Assembly (NCBI RefSeq): GCF_001613205.1
Contig: NZ_BDBX01000057.1
Location: 1 to 48,834 of the forward strand
Direction: 5' to 3'
DNA from: Nocardia sienata NBRC 100364
GTDB lineage: Bacteria; Actinomycetota; Actinomycetes; Mycobacteriales; Mycobacteriaceae
Length of the DNA: 48,834 nt
This document shows positions 32,134-41,237 of the stretch, in pieces. The stretch's first letter is position 1. Every line of letters begins with the position of its first letter. The notes below the pieces were generated by a model that had not been told where the DNA came from, did not search any database, and saw only the letters and a list, made by a program, of their open reading frames with translations. The translations under genes and the position numbers were made by a program.

Positions 32134-32173
32134 GTTGGTTTCACCAACGTTTGCTATCGTTGGCGTCACCAAC
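32134..32173 (+). promoter_or_regulatory. Tandem operator pair before the epoxide hydrolase gene
   Basis: GTTGGTTTCACCAAC (32134-32148, 6-bp arms) is repeated as GTTGGCGTCACCAAC (32159-32173), with centres 25 bp apart. A TATCGT -10-like hexamer (32155-32160) lies between and partly in the second copy, which ends 2 nt before the AAAGGAG ribosome site. This looks like binding sites for two dimers of a TetR- or MarR-type repressor. No such regulator gene is adjacent. Confidence 0.6.
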
Positions 32174-32185
32174 AAAAGGAGCCCC

Positions 32186-33421
32186 ATGGACGGTCTCATT
32201 CGATGCGCCCGCCTGGCCGTGATCGCCCTTACCTTCACCGTGGCCGGGTGTACGACCCTCACTCCACCTACCGACCACCGCCCCACCCCCGCTCAGGAGA
32301 CCACCGTGAACCCGACCGCCATCACCGCCTTCCGGATCGACATCCCGCAGGCCGACCTCGACGACCTGGCCGACCGGCTGGCCCGCACCCGCTGGCCCAA
32401 CGAGATCACCGACGCCGGTACCGATTACGGCTTCCCGCTGGCCCGGCTGCGGGAACTGGCCGAATACTGGCGCACCGGCTACGACTGGCGCGCACACGAA
32501 GCCGCGCTCAACGAACTCCCGCACTTCACCACCGAAATCGACGGACAGAACATCCACTTCGTCCATGTGCGGTCGGCGAAACCGGAGGCGCTACCGCTGA
32601 TCCTGACCCACGGTTGGCCCGGTTCCTTCCTGGAATTCCTCGACGTGATCGAACCGCTTTCCCGCGATTTCCATCTCGTGATCCCCTCCATCCCGGGTTT
32701 CGGTTTCTCCGGCCCCACCCACGAGCGCGGCTGGGACACCACCCGGGTCGCGGGCGCCTGGGCCGAACTGATGCACCGTCTCGGATACGAGCGCTACGGC
32801 GCGCAGGGCGGCGATTTCGGTTCCGGTATCTCCCAGGCGCTCGGCGCGCTGGCACCCGAACACGTCGTCGGGGTGCACGTCAACTACCTGCCGACCCGGC
32901 CGGACCCCGCCGCCGGCCTCGAACTGTCCGAAACGGATCGGGCCCGGCTCGACAAGGTGACGTACCTGATGGCGAACCGGCCCCCGTACCAGGCGCTGCA
33001 GGCCACCGCCCCGCAGACCATCGGCTACGCGCTGACCGACTCACCGGTCGGCCAGCTGGCCTGGATCGCCGAGCGCTTCGCCCAGTGGACCGACCCCCGC
33101 ACACCCGTCAGCGATGAGCGGATGCTCACCGATATCTCGCTGTACTGGCTGACCGCCACCGCGGCATCCTCGGCACGGCTGACCCGCGAAACCACCCGGG
33201 GGTCGACACCGTGCCCGGTGCCGCTCGGGGTGGCGGTGTTCGCCCACGACATCACCCAGTCGGTGCGACCACTGGCCGAACGCCTCTACGACATCAGGCA
33301 CTGGTCGGAGTTCGACCGCGGCGGCCACTTCGCCGCCATGGAGGTCCCCGAACTGCTCGCCGAGGACATCCGGGCCTTCTTCCTCACCACCCTGCGGGCC
33401 GGACCGGCCGCGGAACGCTGA
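32186..33421 (+). CDS. Epoxide hydrolase with lipoprotein leader
   Basis: A 411-residue alpha/beta hydrolase with an N-terminal epoxide-hydrolase (EHN) domain (ITAFRIDIPQADLDDLADRLARTRWP, about 45-150). The oxyanion segment is LTHGWPGSFLEF, the nucleophile is the Asp in GAQGGDFGS, and the base is the His in GGHFAAMEVPELL. AAAGGAG lies 6 nt before ATG 32186. That start adds MDGLIRCARLAVIALTFTVAGC, a lipobox signal, so the enzyme would be anchored outside the membrane. A second start, GTG 32306, has its own AGGAG 6 nt upstream and begins exactly where ordinary cytosolic epoxide hydrolases do (372 residues). Both forms may be made. The substrate is unknown. Confidence 0.88.
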   Translation: MDGLIRCARLAVIALTFTVAGCTTLTPPTDHRPTPAQETTVNPTAITAFRIDIPQADLDDLADRLARTRWPNEITDAGTDYGFPLARLRELAEYWRTGYDWRAHEAALNELPHFTTEIDGQNIHFVHVRSAKPEALPLILTHGWPGSFLEFLDVIEPLSRDFHLVIPSIPGFGFSGPTHERGWDTTRVAGAWAELMHRLGYERYGAQGGDFGSGISQALGALAPEHVVGVHVNYLPTRPDPAAGLELSETDRARLDKVTYLMANRPPYQALQATAPQTIGYALTDSPVGQLAWIAERFAQWTDPRTPVSDERMLTDISLYWLTATAASSARLTRETTRGSTPCPVPLGVAVFAHDITQSVRPLAERLYDIRHWSEFDRGGHFAAMEVPELLAEDIRAFFLTTLRAGPAAER

Positions 33422-33425
33422 ACCA

Positions 33426-33446
33426 CCGGCGGCGAACAACCGCCGG
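33426..33446 (+). terminator. Hairpin terminator after the epoxide hydrolase gene
   Basis: CCGGCGG-CGAACAA-CCGCCGG, a 7-bp stem beginning 4 nt after the stop codon. Confidence 0.6.
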
Positions 33447-33510
33447 CCCGCACCGGAACCCGCAACCGACAGCACGTTCGTGGCCCCGCACCCGCCGCCG
33501 TGCGGCCGGC

Positions 33511-34032
33511 TCAGCCCAAGCGCACACCCATATCGTGGAAGGTCAGGCGCAACAGCAGCCCCGCCTCCGGCCCGATCACCCCGTCGGCCAATTCCACATA
33601 TCGCGAACAGAATTCGGGCCCGTGCGCGGCGACCGTGTCCGGCCGCGGTTCCAGGTGGTGTGCCAATTCGTGCAGAACGACCAGTTCCCGCAGCGCCCAC
33701 GCGGTCCGACCACGCGCCGAGGTCCGCGCGTGCAGGGGCACCGCCAGCACCGCGTTCCCGGATTCGTAATGAGCGGCCACATGTCCGGCGCGAGCGCGCA
33801 CCCGGATCGGCACACCCGCCCGCTCCCACGTAGCCGCGACCCAGCCGAGAGCGAGTACTCGATCGCAGTACTGCTGCACCGAATCCACCGAGGCGAATTT
33901 CCGCTCCACCGGCAAGGTCAGCCGCGACCCGTGCACTTCGACCGTGCGCTGCCCGAATTCCGCCGCCCGATCGAAGACCGAACGCACCAGCTGTTCGGCG
34001 TCGTACACCCTGGCACGCTGCGTATCCCGCAC
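33511..34032 (-). CDS. TIGR04338-like putative zinc metallohydrolase
   Basis: A 173-residue protein with a HEXXH zinc site, H121-E122-x-x-H125 (VVLHELAHHLEP), and a probable third ligand in AAHGPEF (H137). This is the pattern of the TIGR04338 family, which is known only from actinobacteria and has no assigned substrate. It has no signal peptide. Its GTG start lies 6 nt after the stop of the DUF2786 gene, with only a weak ribosome site (GGTAGGCGG), so translation may be coupled. The steady pairing with DUF2786 suggests a joint function, which is inference. Confidence 0.85.
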   Translation of the reverse strand: MRDTQRARVYDAEQLVRSVFDRAAEFGQRTVEVHGSRLTLPVERKFASVDSVQQYCDRVLALGWVAATWERAGVPIRVRARAGHVAAHYESGNAVLAVPLHARTSARGRTAWALRELVVLHELAHHLEPRPDTVAAHGPEFCSRYVELADGVIGPEAGLLLRLTFHDMGVRLG

Positions 34033-34038
34033 GGCCGC

Positions 34039-34899
34039 CTACCCGGATAGCTGCCCGCGCGCCCCGTCCAGCTCCCGCGCCGGCCCGAGCCGGGCCTCCC
34101 GCCCGGCCCGGTCCCCCGCGCGCCGGGCGTCCGGGGCGTAGCCGGTGGAGGTGCGCGGTCCGCGCCAGGTGCCGCGGGCCTCCGAGTTACGGGTGTAGAA
34201 ATCGGAGAGCTCGATCTCCTTGCCGCGCAATGCCAGCGCGGTTTCGGCGGCCCGTTCCGCATCGCACGGCGCGGCGGTCCGGTCGTCGCGGCCGGTCGCG
34301 GACCGTTCGACCTCCGCTCTGGCCGCGGCGAGCCGGATGCCGATGCGCTCGGCGAACGCCAGCTGGAAATTCAGCCTGGCCGTCACCCCGGCCACCGGCA
34401 CCCGCACCACCCGGCGCACCCGCCGCCCGGCCCGGCGCTCGGTGACGACCTTCTCCATGGTCGCGGCCCGGTGCTCGCCGGATTTGATGTACCGGTCCGA
34501 CGCCCGCACCATCTGCACCAGCAGGCTGGAGTAGAGCGCTTCGCAGACGGCGATATCGGCCGCGAACCCGTAGGCGTAGACCTGGGTCGAGGTGCGGGCC
34601 ACGTCACAGCGCACATCGTTGGCGGCGGCAATGGCCACGAACAGCTGGACGTAGGTGCGCAGACCCTTGCGGCCGGGCTCACCGATCGGGATCATCCGTT
34701 GGATCAGCGCGGTGGGCTGTTCCCGGCCACGGGTGTGTGCCCGCGCCACCGCAAGGTCGATCGAGGACCGGGTCGCCAGCCGCTGCGCCGCGGCCAGGAA
34801 CGCCTCCGCCTCGTGCTCGTTGTCGGTGGATTCGGCTTTGCGCAGCAGTCCACCGATCCTGGTGAGCAGGCGATCGGAGACTGCGGTGGCGGAGGACAT
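34039..34899 (-). CDS. DUF2786 domain protein
   Basis: A 286-residue protein. The N-terminal DUF2786 domain (about 8-50) reads LLTRIGGLLRKAESTDNEHEAEAFLAAAQRLATR. A middle region contains QLFVAIAAANDVRCDVAR and YGFAADIAVCEALYSSLLVQM, and the last 60 residues are charged and probably disordered. The biochemical role of DUF2786 is unknown. It is the first gene of the pair with the TIGR04338-like metalloprotein, and nothing sits divergently near its start. Confidence 0.83.
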   Translation of the reverse strand: MSSATAVSDRLLTRIGGLLRKAESTDNEHEAEAFLAAAQRLATRSSIDLAVARAHTRGREQPTALIQRMIPIGEPGRKGLRTYVQLFVAIAAANDVRCDVARTSTQVYAYGFAADIAVCEALYSSLLVQMVRASDRYIKSGEHRAATMEKVVTERRAGRRVRRVVRVPVAGVTARLNFQLAFAERIGIRLAAARAEVERSATGRDDRTAAPCDAERAAETALALRGKEIELSDFYTRNSEARGTWRGPRTSTGYAPDARRAGDRAGREARLGPARELDGARGQLSG

Positions 34900-35402
34900 C
34901 GGGCATCAGCCTAATCGGCGCGGCCGGGCAGAGCCCGCCTCCGGCCCGCACACGACCACAGCAAAGGCGGAGGAAGGCCGATCCGGCGCGGGCGAAACCC
35001 GGCGCACGGCCGAGCAATGGCACAGGTACGCCACTCGACGCACCCGTCCATATTCCGCCCGCGACCGAAGCGAGGGCGGGTACGCCCGCCCCGGCGCAGC
35101 CGGCCGAGGCCATCGGTCCGCCCGCGGCCGGGGCGATGGCGGAGATACGCCCAACCCGGCGGAGCCGAGCCGATCCAGCCGTCCCGGGCCCGGCCGGAGC
35201 CGGTGCGGAGGTCGGCCTACCAGTCGTTATATCCGCGACGCCGACGACCGGCCGACCTTCCGGCCCGTCCCGGCGGAGTGGCGGACGACCGCGAGCCCTC
35301 GAGCTTCCGCTCACTTCGATACGGGAGTATCCGACACCGAGCGTGCACACCATGTATGTTGCGTTGTGCTGCCGCTCACTGTGTCGACCCTGGAGTTCCG
35401 CG
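34900..35402 (+). other. Gene-free stretch before the sugar importer
   Basis: 503 bases without a supportable gene. The left part is GC-rich with repeated CGCCCGCCCCGG-like words and only random frames. The right part, from about 35300, becomes AT-richer and should hold the importer promoter. A small dyad, GATAC-GGGA-GTATC (35318-35331), is the only symmetric element near it. No clear -10/-35 pair stands out. Confidence 0.4.
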
Positions 35403-36686
35403 ATGGCTTTCAAAAAGGCGCCGTCTCTACGTGCCGCGCTCGTCCTATGGCCGATCGCGCTGCTGACCGTGACCTTTGCCACCGCCTGCAACACCAGCGA
35501 CACCGATGAACAGCTCGGTATGAACCAGGACGGCCGCGGCCCGATCACCTACGTCGAAGGTAAGGACACCACCGAGACCGGTGCCGTCAAGCAGGTCATC
35601 GACCGCTGGAACGCCACCCATCCCGACGAGCAGGTCACCTACAAGGAACAGTCCAACGACGCCTCGGCCCAGTACGACGATCTGGTCGAGCACATGCGCG
35701 CGAAGTCGACCGACTACGACGTGGTCGCCCTCGATGTGCCGTGGACCGCGGAGTTCGCGGCCAAGGGCTGGATCCAGCCGCTGGAGGACCAGTTCGCCAT
35801 CGACACCTCGCCGCTGCTGTCGCCGCCGGTGGCCAGCGCCACCTACAGCGGCACCCTGTACGCCGCACCCCGCAACACCAACGGTGGCCTGCTGTTCTAC
35901 CGCAAAGACCTGGTGCCCAACCCTCCGCTCACCTGGGCCGAGATGCGCGCCAGCTGCCCGCTGGCGCGGGACAACCAGATCGGCTGCTACGCGGGCCAGT
36001 TCGCGCCCTACGAGGGCCTGACGGTGAACGCCGCCGAGGTGATCAACGCGTTCGGCGGGACCTTCGTCGGCACCGACGGCCGTACCCCGACGGTCAACAG
36101 CCCGCAGTCGCGGGCCGGGCTCGAGCAGCTGGTGGACGCCTACCGCGTCGGCGATATCCCCCGCGAGGCCATCACCTTCCAGGAACCGACGAGCGGCGCC
36201 GCCTTCACCCAGGGCAAACTCATGTTCCTGCGCAGCTGGCCCTCCACCTACGGTGACGCCTCCTCGGAGGCCTCGGCGGTCAAGGACAAGTTCGGGGTCG
36301 CGCCGCTGCCCGGGGACACCGGGATCGGCGCCTCGACCCTCGGCGGCTACAACGCCGCGATCAGCGCGTATTCCGAGAACAAGGCGACGGCACTGGATTT
36401 CCTGAAGTTCCTGATCAGCGAGGAAGCCCAGCACATCATCGCCTCCGGCGCGCTGCCGTCGGTCCGGGCCTCGATCTACGACGATCCGGCGCTCATCGCC
36501 AAGATGCCCTACCTGCCCGCCTTGAAGGATTCCATCGCCAGCGCGGTGCCCCGCCCGGTCACCCCGTTCTATCCGGCGGTGTCCAAAGCCATTCAGGACA
36601 ACGCATATGCTGCCCTGACCGGAACCAAGTCCGTGAACGACGCGATCATCGGCATGCAGAAGGGCATCGAGACGGCCGGATCGTAG
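35403..36686 (+). CDS. Sugar ABC transporter substrate-binding lipoprotein (LpqY-like)
   Basis: A 427-residue extracellular solute-binding protein of the CUT1 type. A lipoprotein signal (residues 1-28) ends FATAC, with C29 as the lipid site. The mature part starts with GPITYVEGKD and shows DVVALDVPWTAEFAAKGWIQPL, YAAPRNTNGGLLFYRKDL and GGYNAAISAYSENKATALDFLKFL. Overall it resembles LpqY, the trehalose-binding protein of mycobacteria, but the sugar is not proven. GGAG lies 7 nt before ATG 35403; the longer frame upstream is excluded by the lipoprotein signal. It is followed after 44 nt by two permease genes, but no ATPase gene. Confidence 0.88.
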   Translation: MAFKKAPSLRAALVLWPIALLTVTFATACNTSDTDEQLGMNQDGRGPITYVEGKDTTETGAVKQVIDRWNATHPDEQVTYKEQSNDASAQYDDLVEHMRAKSTDYDVVALDVPWTAEFAAKGWIQPLEDQFAIDTSPLLSPPVASATYSGTLYAAPRNTNGGLLFYRKDLVPNPPLTWAEMRASCPLARDNQIGCYAGQFAPYEGLTVNAAEVINAFGGTFVGTDGRTPTVNSPQSRAGLEQLVDAYRVGDIPREAITFQEPTSGAAFTQGKLMFLRSWPSTYGDASSEASAVKDKFGVAPLPGDTGIGASTLGGYNAAISAYSENKATALDFLKFLISEEAQHIIASGALPSVRASIYDDPALIAKMPYLPALKDSIASAVPRPVTPFYPAVSKAIQDNAYAALTGTKSVNDAIIGMQKGIETAGS

Positions 36687-36730
36687 AAATTGTTCAACCG
36701 GACCCGGCGAGCCCGTAGGAGAGAGTAACG

Positions 36731-37765
36731 GTGTCGGATCCTTCCGGAACGGTCGCGCAGGCGGCGGTCCGTACAGAAAAGCCCGCGAACACGAATAATG
36801 GTCGCGGGACGACCAGCAGGTTTCGCGACGAAATCCGTATGTCGGGCCGGGCGTGGCTCTTCGTCGCCCCGGTCCTGATAGCGCTCACCGTGGTGATCGG
36901 TTATCCGGTGCTGCGAGCGCTGTGGATGTCGTTCACCTACGACGATCGGCTCGACGAGACGACCGGCCGCTTCGTCGACAGCGGCGAGAGCACCTTCTAC
37001 AACTACCTGCACTGGATTCTCGGCCGATGCCAGGTCATCACCGGCGGCGTCACCGAATGCCCCACCGGTAATCTGGGCGCCGAGTTCTGGGGGGCGGTCG
37101 GCGTCACGCTGTTCTTCGCGGTTGTCACGGTGACGCTGGAAGTGGCGATCGGACTCGGTATGGCCATCGTGATGGGCAAGACCTTCAAGGGCCGGGCGCT
37201 GCTGCGCGCGGCGGTGCTGATCCCGTGGGCGATCCCGACCGCGGTGACGGCCCGGCTCTGGGAATTCATGTTCCAGTACGACGGTGTGGTCAACACCCTG
37301 TTCGGCACCGAGATCCTGTGGACCTCCGACGCGTGGCCGGCCCGTTTCGCGGTGATCGCCGCCGATGTGTGGAAGACGGCGCCGTTCGTGGCGCTGCTGC
37401 TGCTGGCCGGTCTGCAGATCATCCCCGACGACGTCTACGAGGCGGCCCGGGTGGACGGCGCCTCGGCGTGGCAGCGGTTCACCCAGATCACCATGCCGCT
37501 GCTCAAACCGGCGCTGCTGGTCGCGGTGCTCTTCCGCACCATGGACGCGTTGCGCATGTACGACCTGCCCGCCATCATGACCAACAATCTCCCGGCCACC
37601 CGGACACTGTCGGTCCTGGTCGTCGAGCAGACCCGGCAGGGACCCAACAGTGCGGCCGCACTGTCGACGATCACCTTCTTGTTGATCTTCGCCGCGGCCT
37701 TCGTCCTGGTGAAGGTATTGGGCGCGAACGCGGTGCGGACGCAGGAAGAACAGCGGAAGGCGTGA
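36731..37765 (+). CDS. Sugar ABC transporter permease, first subunit (SugA/MalF-like)
   Basis: A 344-residue binding-protein-dependent permease with six membrane segments, starting after a polar N-terminus of about 35 residues. It carries an enlarged periplasmic loop (about 75-110) with two Cys. The cytoplasmic EAA loop that contacts the ATPase is YEAARVDGASAWQRFTQITMP. GTG 36731 has AGGAGAG 6 nt upstream. Its stop shares one base with the ATG of the second permease (TGATG at 37763-37767), so the two are coupled. It is expected to form a heterodimer with that subunit. Confidence 0.9.
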   Translation: MSDPSGTVAQAAVRTEKPANTNNGRGTTSRFRDEIRMSGRAWLFVAPVLIALTVVIGYPVLRALWMSFTYDDRLDETTGRFVDSGESTFYNYLHWILGRCQVITGGVTECPTGNLGAEFWGAVGVTLFFAVVTVTLEVAIGLGMAIVMGKTFKGRALLRAAVLIPWAIPTAVTARLWEFMFQYDGVVNTLFGTEILWTSDAWPARFAVIAADVWKTAPFVALLLLAGLQIIPDDVYEAARVDGASAWQRFTQITMPLLKPALLVAVLFRTMDALRMYDLPAIMTNNLPATRTLSVLVVEQTRQGPNSAAALSTITFLLIFAAAFVLVKVLGANAVRTQEEQRKA

Positions 37766-38649
37766 TGGCCGCGGTGACAACTCAGCAAATCGGTACCGCG
37801 CGACCCGCGTCGTCGTGGCGGCGCAGGCTCGGCTCGGCCCGCATCTACGTGGGCGCTGCGATCGTGCTCGTATGGGGACTGGGCCCGTTCTACTGGATGG
37901 CGGTGACCGCCTTCCGCGATCCCGACCACACCTTCGATCCCACCCCATGGCCCACGCACATCACCCTGGACAACTTCCGGGACGCGTTCGACACCAGCCG
38001 CGGCAACAATTTCGCCCACGCGCTGCTCAACAGCGTGATCATCGGCGCGGCCAGTACCGCGATCGCGCTGGTCATCGGGATCATGGCGGCCTATGCGCTG
38101 GCCCGGCTCACCTTCAAGGGCCGCTACCTGGTGTCCGGCCTGATCCTGAGCGCGTCGATGTTCCCGGTGGTCGTCCTGGTGACCCCGCTGTTCCAGCTGT
38201 TCACCGAGATCGGCTGGATCGGCAGGTACCAGGCGTTGATCCTGCCGAACATCTCCTTCGTGCTCCCGCTGACGGTGTACATCCTGGCCTCGTTCTTCGC
38301 CGAACTGCCGTGGGAACTTGAGGAGGCGGCCCGGATCGACGGCGCCACCAAGGTGCAGGCGTTCCGGCTGGTTATGCTGCCGCTGGCCGCGCCGGCCGTG
38401 TTCACCACCGCGATCCTGGCGTTCATCGCGGCGGTCAACGAATACCTGCTCGCCCGGGTGCTCTCCGGTAGCGAAACGGAGCCGGTGACCGTGGCCATCG
38501 CGCGGTTCTCCGGGAACAACCCGCTGGTCCCACCGTACGGCGCGATCATGGCGGCGGGCACGCTGGTGACCGTACCGCTGGTGATCCTGGTACTGGTGTT
38601 CCAGCGGCGGATCATTTCCGGGCTCACGGCAGGCGGGGTCAAAAGCTGA
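37765..38649 (+). CDS. Sugar ABC transporter permease, second subunit (SugB/MalG-like)
   Basis: A 294-residue permease with six membrane segments. The EAA loop is LEEAARIDGATKVQAFRLVMLPLAAP and the C-terminus is the usual FQRRIISGLTAGGVKS. MAYALARLTFKG-type and NSVIIGAASTAIALVIG segments are typical of the MalG side. It starts at ATG 37765, overlapping the first permease stop by one base. In mycobacterial lpqY-sugA-sugB-sugC the ATPase gene follows directly; here a penicillin-binding protein gene follows instead. Confidence 0.9.
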   Translation: MAAVTTQQIGTARPASSWRRRLGSARIYVGAAIVLVWGLGPFYWMAVTAFRDPDHTFDPTPWPTHITLDNFRDAFDTSRGNNFAHALLNSVIIGAASTAIALVIGIMAAYALARLTFKGRYLVSGLILSASMFPVVVLVTPLFQLFTEIGWIGRYQALILPNISFVLPLTVYILASFFAELPWELEEAARIDGATKVQAFRLVMLPLAAPAVFTTAILAFIAAVNEYLLARVLSGSETEPVTVAIARFSGNNPLVPPYGAIMAAGTLVTVPLVILVLVFQRRIISGLTAGGVKS

Positions 38650-38657
38650 TCTCTGGG

Positions 38658-38663
38658 TATCCT
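38658..38663 (+). promoter_or_regulatory. Likely -10 element of the penicillin-binding protein gene
   Basis: TATCCT lies 54 nt before GTG 38718 and 8 nt past the permease stop. The leader it would give, about 48 nt, contains the GAGAGGAG ribosome site. Confidence 0.35.
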
Positions 38664-38717
38664 GGGATCTGGCGGTGGTGCGCCTGAGTTTTTCCGACGC
38701 TCCGAGAGGAGATGATC

Positions 38718-41060
38718 GTGAGCTCGTTCCGTTCTCGACGTGGCCGCAATACTCCCCAGCCACCGCAGTATCCCTCGATAGCAGGTTGGAAAGAGCTCGA
38801 CGATCCCGGGCGGCGACCCCGCCCGCCCCGGCCACCCACCTATACCCGCCCACACCGGACCCGCGGCCAGCGCATCCGGCAGTTGCTGCTCTGGCTTTTC
38901 ACCATCCTCGTCGCCATCCCGACCCTGCTGATCGCGCTGGTGTACTGGAGTGCGGAGATACCGGCTGCCGGGACGGTGCCGATCGATCAGACGGCCACCA
39001 TCACGGCCTCCGACGGTTCCACCGTGCTGGCGAAGGTCGTGCCACCCGAGGGCAACCGCACTCCCGTACCCCTGTCGGACGTGCCCGAGCACGTCCGTGA
39101 GGCGGTCCTGTCCGCGGAGGACCGCGACTTCTACAGCAACCCGGGTTTCTCGGCGGCGGGTCTGCTACGCGCAGTCCGCGACAATGTACTGGGCCGGGCG
39201 AACGCCGGCGGCGGTTCCACCATCACCCAGCAGTACGTGAAGAACGCTTTCCTCGGTTCCGAGCGCACGGTCAGCCGCAAGATGCACGAGCTGATCATCT
39301 CCTCGAAGATGGCCAAGGAATGGAGCAAGGACGATATCCTCGGCGCCTACCTGAACACCATCTACTTCGGTCGCGGCGCCTACGGTATCGCCGCCGCCGC
39401 CCAGGCCTACTTCGGTAAACCGGTTTCCGAGCTGACCGTCGCCGAAGGCGCGGTCCTGGCCGCGCTCATTCGCTCACCCTCCGGGCTGGACCCGCAGACC
39501 CGGCTTCCCCAGCTGCTACAACGCTGGAACTACGTGCTCAACGGAATGGTCGAAATGGACGCGCTCGCTCCCGGTGAACGCGACGCGATCGTCTTCCCCC
39601 CGACAATTCCCCCGCCGGCCCCCGCGGACGTCAACACCACCCGCGGCCCGGAAGGTCATATCAAGACCCAGGTGCTGCGCGAACTGGCCGACGCGGGGAT
39701 CTCCGATCAGGAGCTGAACACCGGCGCCCTACAGATCACCACGACCATCGACGCGAAGGCCCAGCAGGCCGCGACCGCCGCCGCGACCGGCGCTCTCGAC
39801 GGCCAGCCGCCGCAGCTGCGGACCGCGGTGACCTCCATAGATCCGCGATCCGGCGCGGTCCGCGCGTACTACGGTGGCGCCGACGGTATCGGATACGACT
39901 TCGCCCAGGCCCCGGTGCAGACGGGATCGGCGTTCAAAACCTTCGCGGTACTCGCGGCGCTCCAGCAGGGCATCCCGCTGTCGCGGGCGTTCGACAGCGC
40001 ACCCGTGGACGTCAACGGGGTGCTGGTGCGCAATGTCGAGAACGAATCCTGCGGTGTCTGCAGTGTGAGCGAGGCCTTCAAACGCTCGCTCAACACCAGC
40101 TTCTACCGGCTCACTCTCGCCATGAACAACGGCCCCGAGGCGATCGCCGACGCCGCCCACCAGGCCGGCATCCCGAAGGACATCCCGGGCGTCCCTGGAC
40201 AGTCGCTCACCGAGATGGGTGCGCCGCCCATGCCCTCCATCGTGCTGGGTACCTACCTGGTGCGACCCTTCGATATGGCCTCGGCCTACGCCACCATCGC
40301 CGGTGGGGGCCGCTACCACCAGCCGTATTTCGTACAGCGCGTGGTCCGCGGCGACGGCCGCGTCCTGCTGGACCGCGGCGGCGATCCGGGGCAGCGCACC
40401 GGCGCCCAGCCACCCCCGTCGGAACAGCGGATACCGCAGACCATCGCCGCGCAGACCGCCACGGCGATGTTGCCCATCGCCTCGTATTCCAACGGCCACG
40501 CGCTCAACGGCCGCCCGTCCGCCGCCAAGACGGGAACTACCCAGCTGGGCGATACCGGCCAGAACAAGGACGCCTGGATGGTCGGGTTCACACCGTCGCT
40601 GTCCACCGCGGTCTGGGTCGGCACCGAGTCGAATCTTCCCCTCGTCACCGCCGGCGGCGGCCGGATATACGGTTCCGGGCTCCCCTCCGATATCTGGAAA
40701 CAGACCATGGACGGGGCCCTGGCCGATACGCCGGTCGAGCAGATCGGGGCACCGGCCCCGAACCCTTCGCCGGTCGTCCCGGCCGCACCACAGGCGCCCT
40801 CACACAACCCCTACGACATCCTCAACCCGCCGTCCCCGCAGCAGCCGGAGCCGCAGCAGCAGCCGACTCGGCAGCAGCCCTTCATCGTCATCCCACCGGC
40901 CTCCGAACCGTATGCCCCCGAACCCGAATACGAGCCCGACCCCCAGGCGCCCGCGTCTCCCCCCGCCGAAGCGCCCGAGCCCGCAGCACCGGCAGTACCT
41001 CCGCCGCCCGCGCCGCGCGTCGTCGAAATCCTGCCCGGGGTAACGATCCCCGTACCGTGA
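38718..41060 (+). CDS. Class A penicillin-binding protein (transglycosylase-transpeptidase)
   Basis: A 780-residue bifunctional peptidoglycan synthase. It has a Pro/Arg-rich cytoplasmic tail, one membrane anchor (about 55-77) and a GT51 transglycosylase domain with E134 in SAEDRDFY and GGGSTITQQYVKN. The transpeptidase domain has S404-A-F-K407, SLN in KRSLNTSF, and KTG in SAAKTGTTQ. A long Pro/Gln/Glu-rich extracellular tail of about 110 residues follows. GTG 38718 is preferred over ATG 38712 because GAGAGGAG sits 6 nt before the GTG but only 1 nt before the ATG. The ponA1 orthologue is at the window's right edge, so this is a second class A enzyme. Confidence 0.93.
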   Translation: MSSFRSRRGRNTPQPPQYPSIAGWKELDDPGRRPRPPRPPTYTRPHRTRGQRIRQLLLWLFTILVAIPTLLIALVYWSAEIPAAGTVPIDQTATITASDGSTVLAKVVPPEGNRTPVPLSDVPEHVREAVLSAEDRDFYSNPGFSAAGLLRAVRDNVLGRANAGGGSTITQQYVKNAFLGSERTVSRKMHELIISSKMAKEWSKDDILGAYLNTIYFGRGAYGIAAAAQAYFGKPVSELTVAEGAVLAALIRSPSGLDPQTRLPQLLQRWNYVLNGMVEMDALAPGERDAIVFPPTIPPPAPADVNTTRGPEGHIKTQVLRELADAGISDQELNTGALQITTTIDAKAQQAATAAATGALDGQPPQLRTAVTSIDPRSGAVRAYYGGADGIGYDFAQAPVQTGSAFKTFAVLAALQQGIPLSRAFDSAPVDVNGVLVRNVENESCGVCSVSEAFKRSLNTSFYRLTLAMNNGPEAIADAAHQAGIPKDIPGVPGQSLTEMGAPPMPSIVLGTYLVRPFDMASAYATIAGGGRYHQPYFVQRVVRGDGRVLLDRGGDPGQRTGAQPPPSEQRIPQTIAAQTATAMLPIASYSNGHALNGRPSAAKTGTTQLGDTGQNKDAWMVGFTPSLSTAVWVGTESNLPLVTAGGGRIYGSGLPSDIWKQTMDGALADTPVEQIGAPAPNPSPVVPAAPQAPSHNPYDILNPPSPQQPEPQQQPTRQQPFIVIPPASEPYAPEPEYEPDPQAPASPPAEAPEPAAPAVPPPPAPRVVEILPGVTIPVP

Positions 41061-41237
41061 CCGACGGATTCCGGTCGTGATCCCACCGAAGGAACGGTCG
41101 GCATGGCAGCATCGTTGGCCAGAGTGAGATGTCGCCCATCCGACCGACCGGCACGGGCCGACGCCCGGGCCGGGACGGGCGTGCGGAAGGATATGCGCTG
41201 GAGCGACGACGTATGACGAGACATAGGGGCTACGCCG

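Noticed and set aside
34900..35402. Frame continuous with the sugar-binding protein gene from 35136
   Set aside because: The lipoprotein signal peptide must be N-terminal, and ATG 35403 has its own ribosome site.
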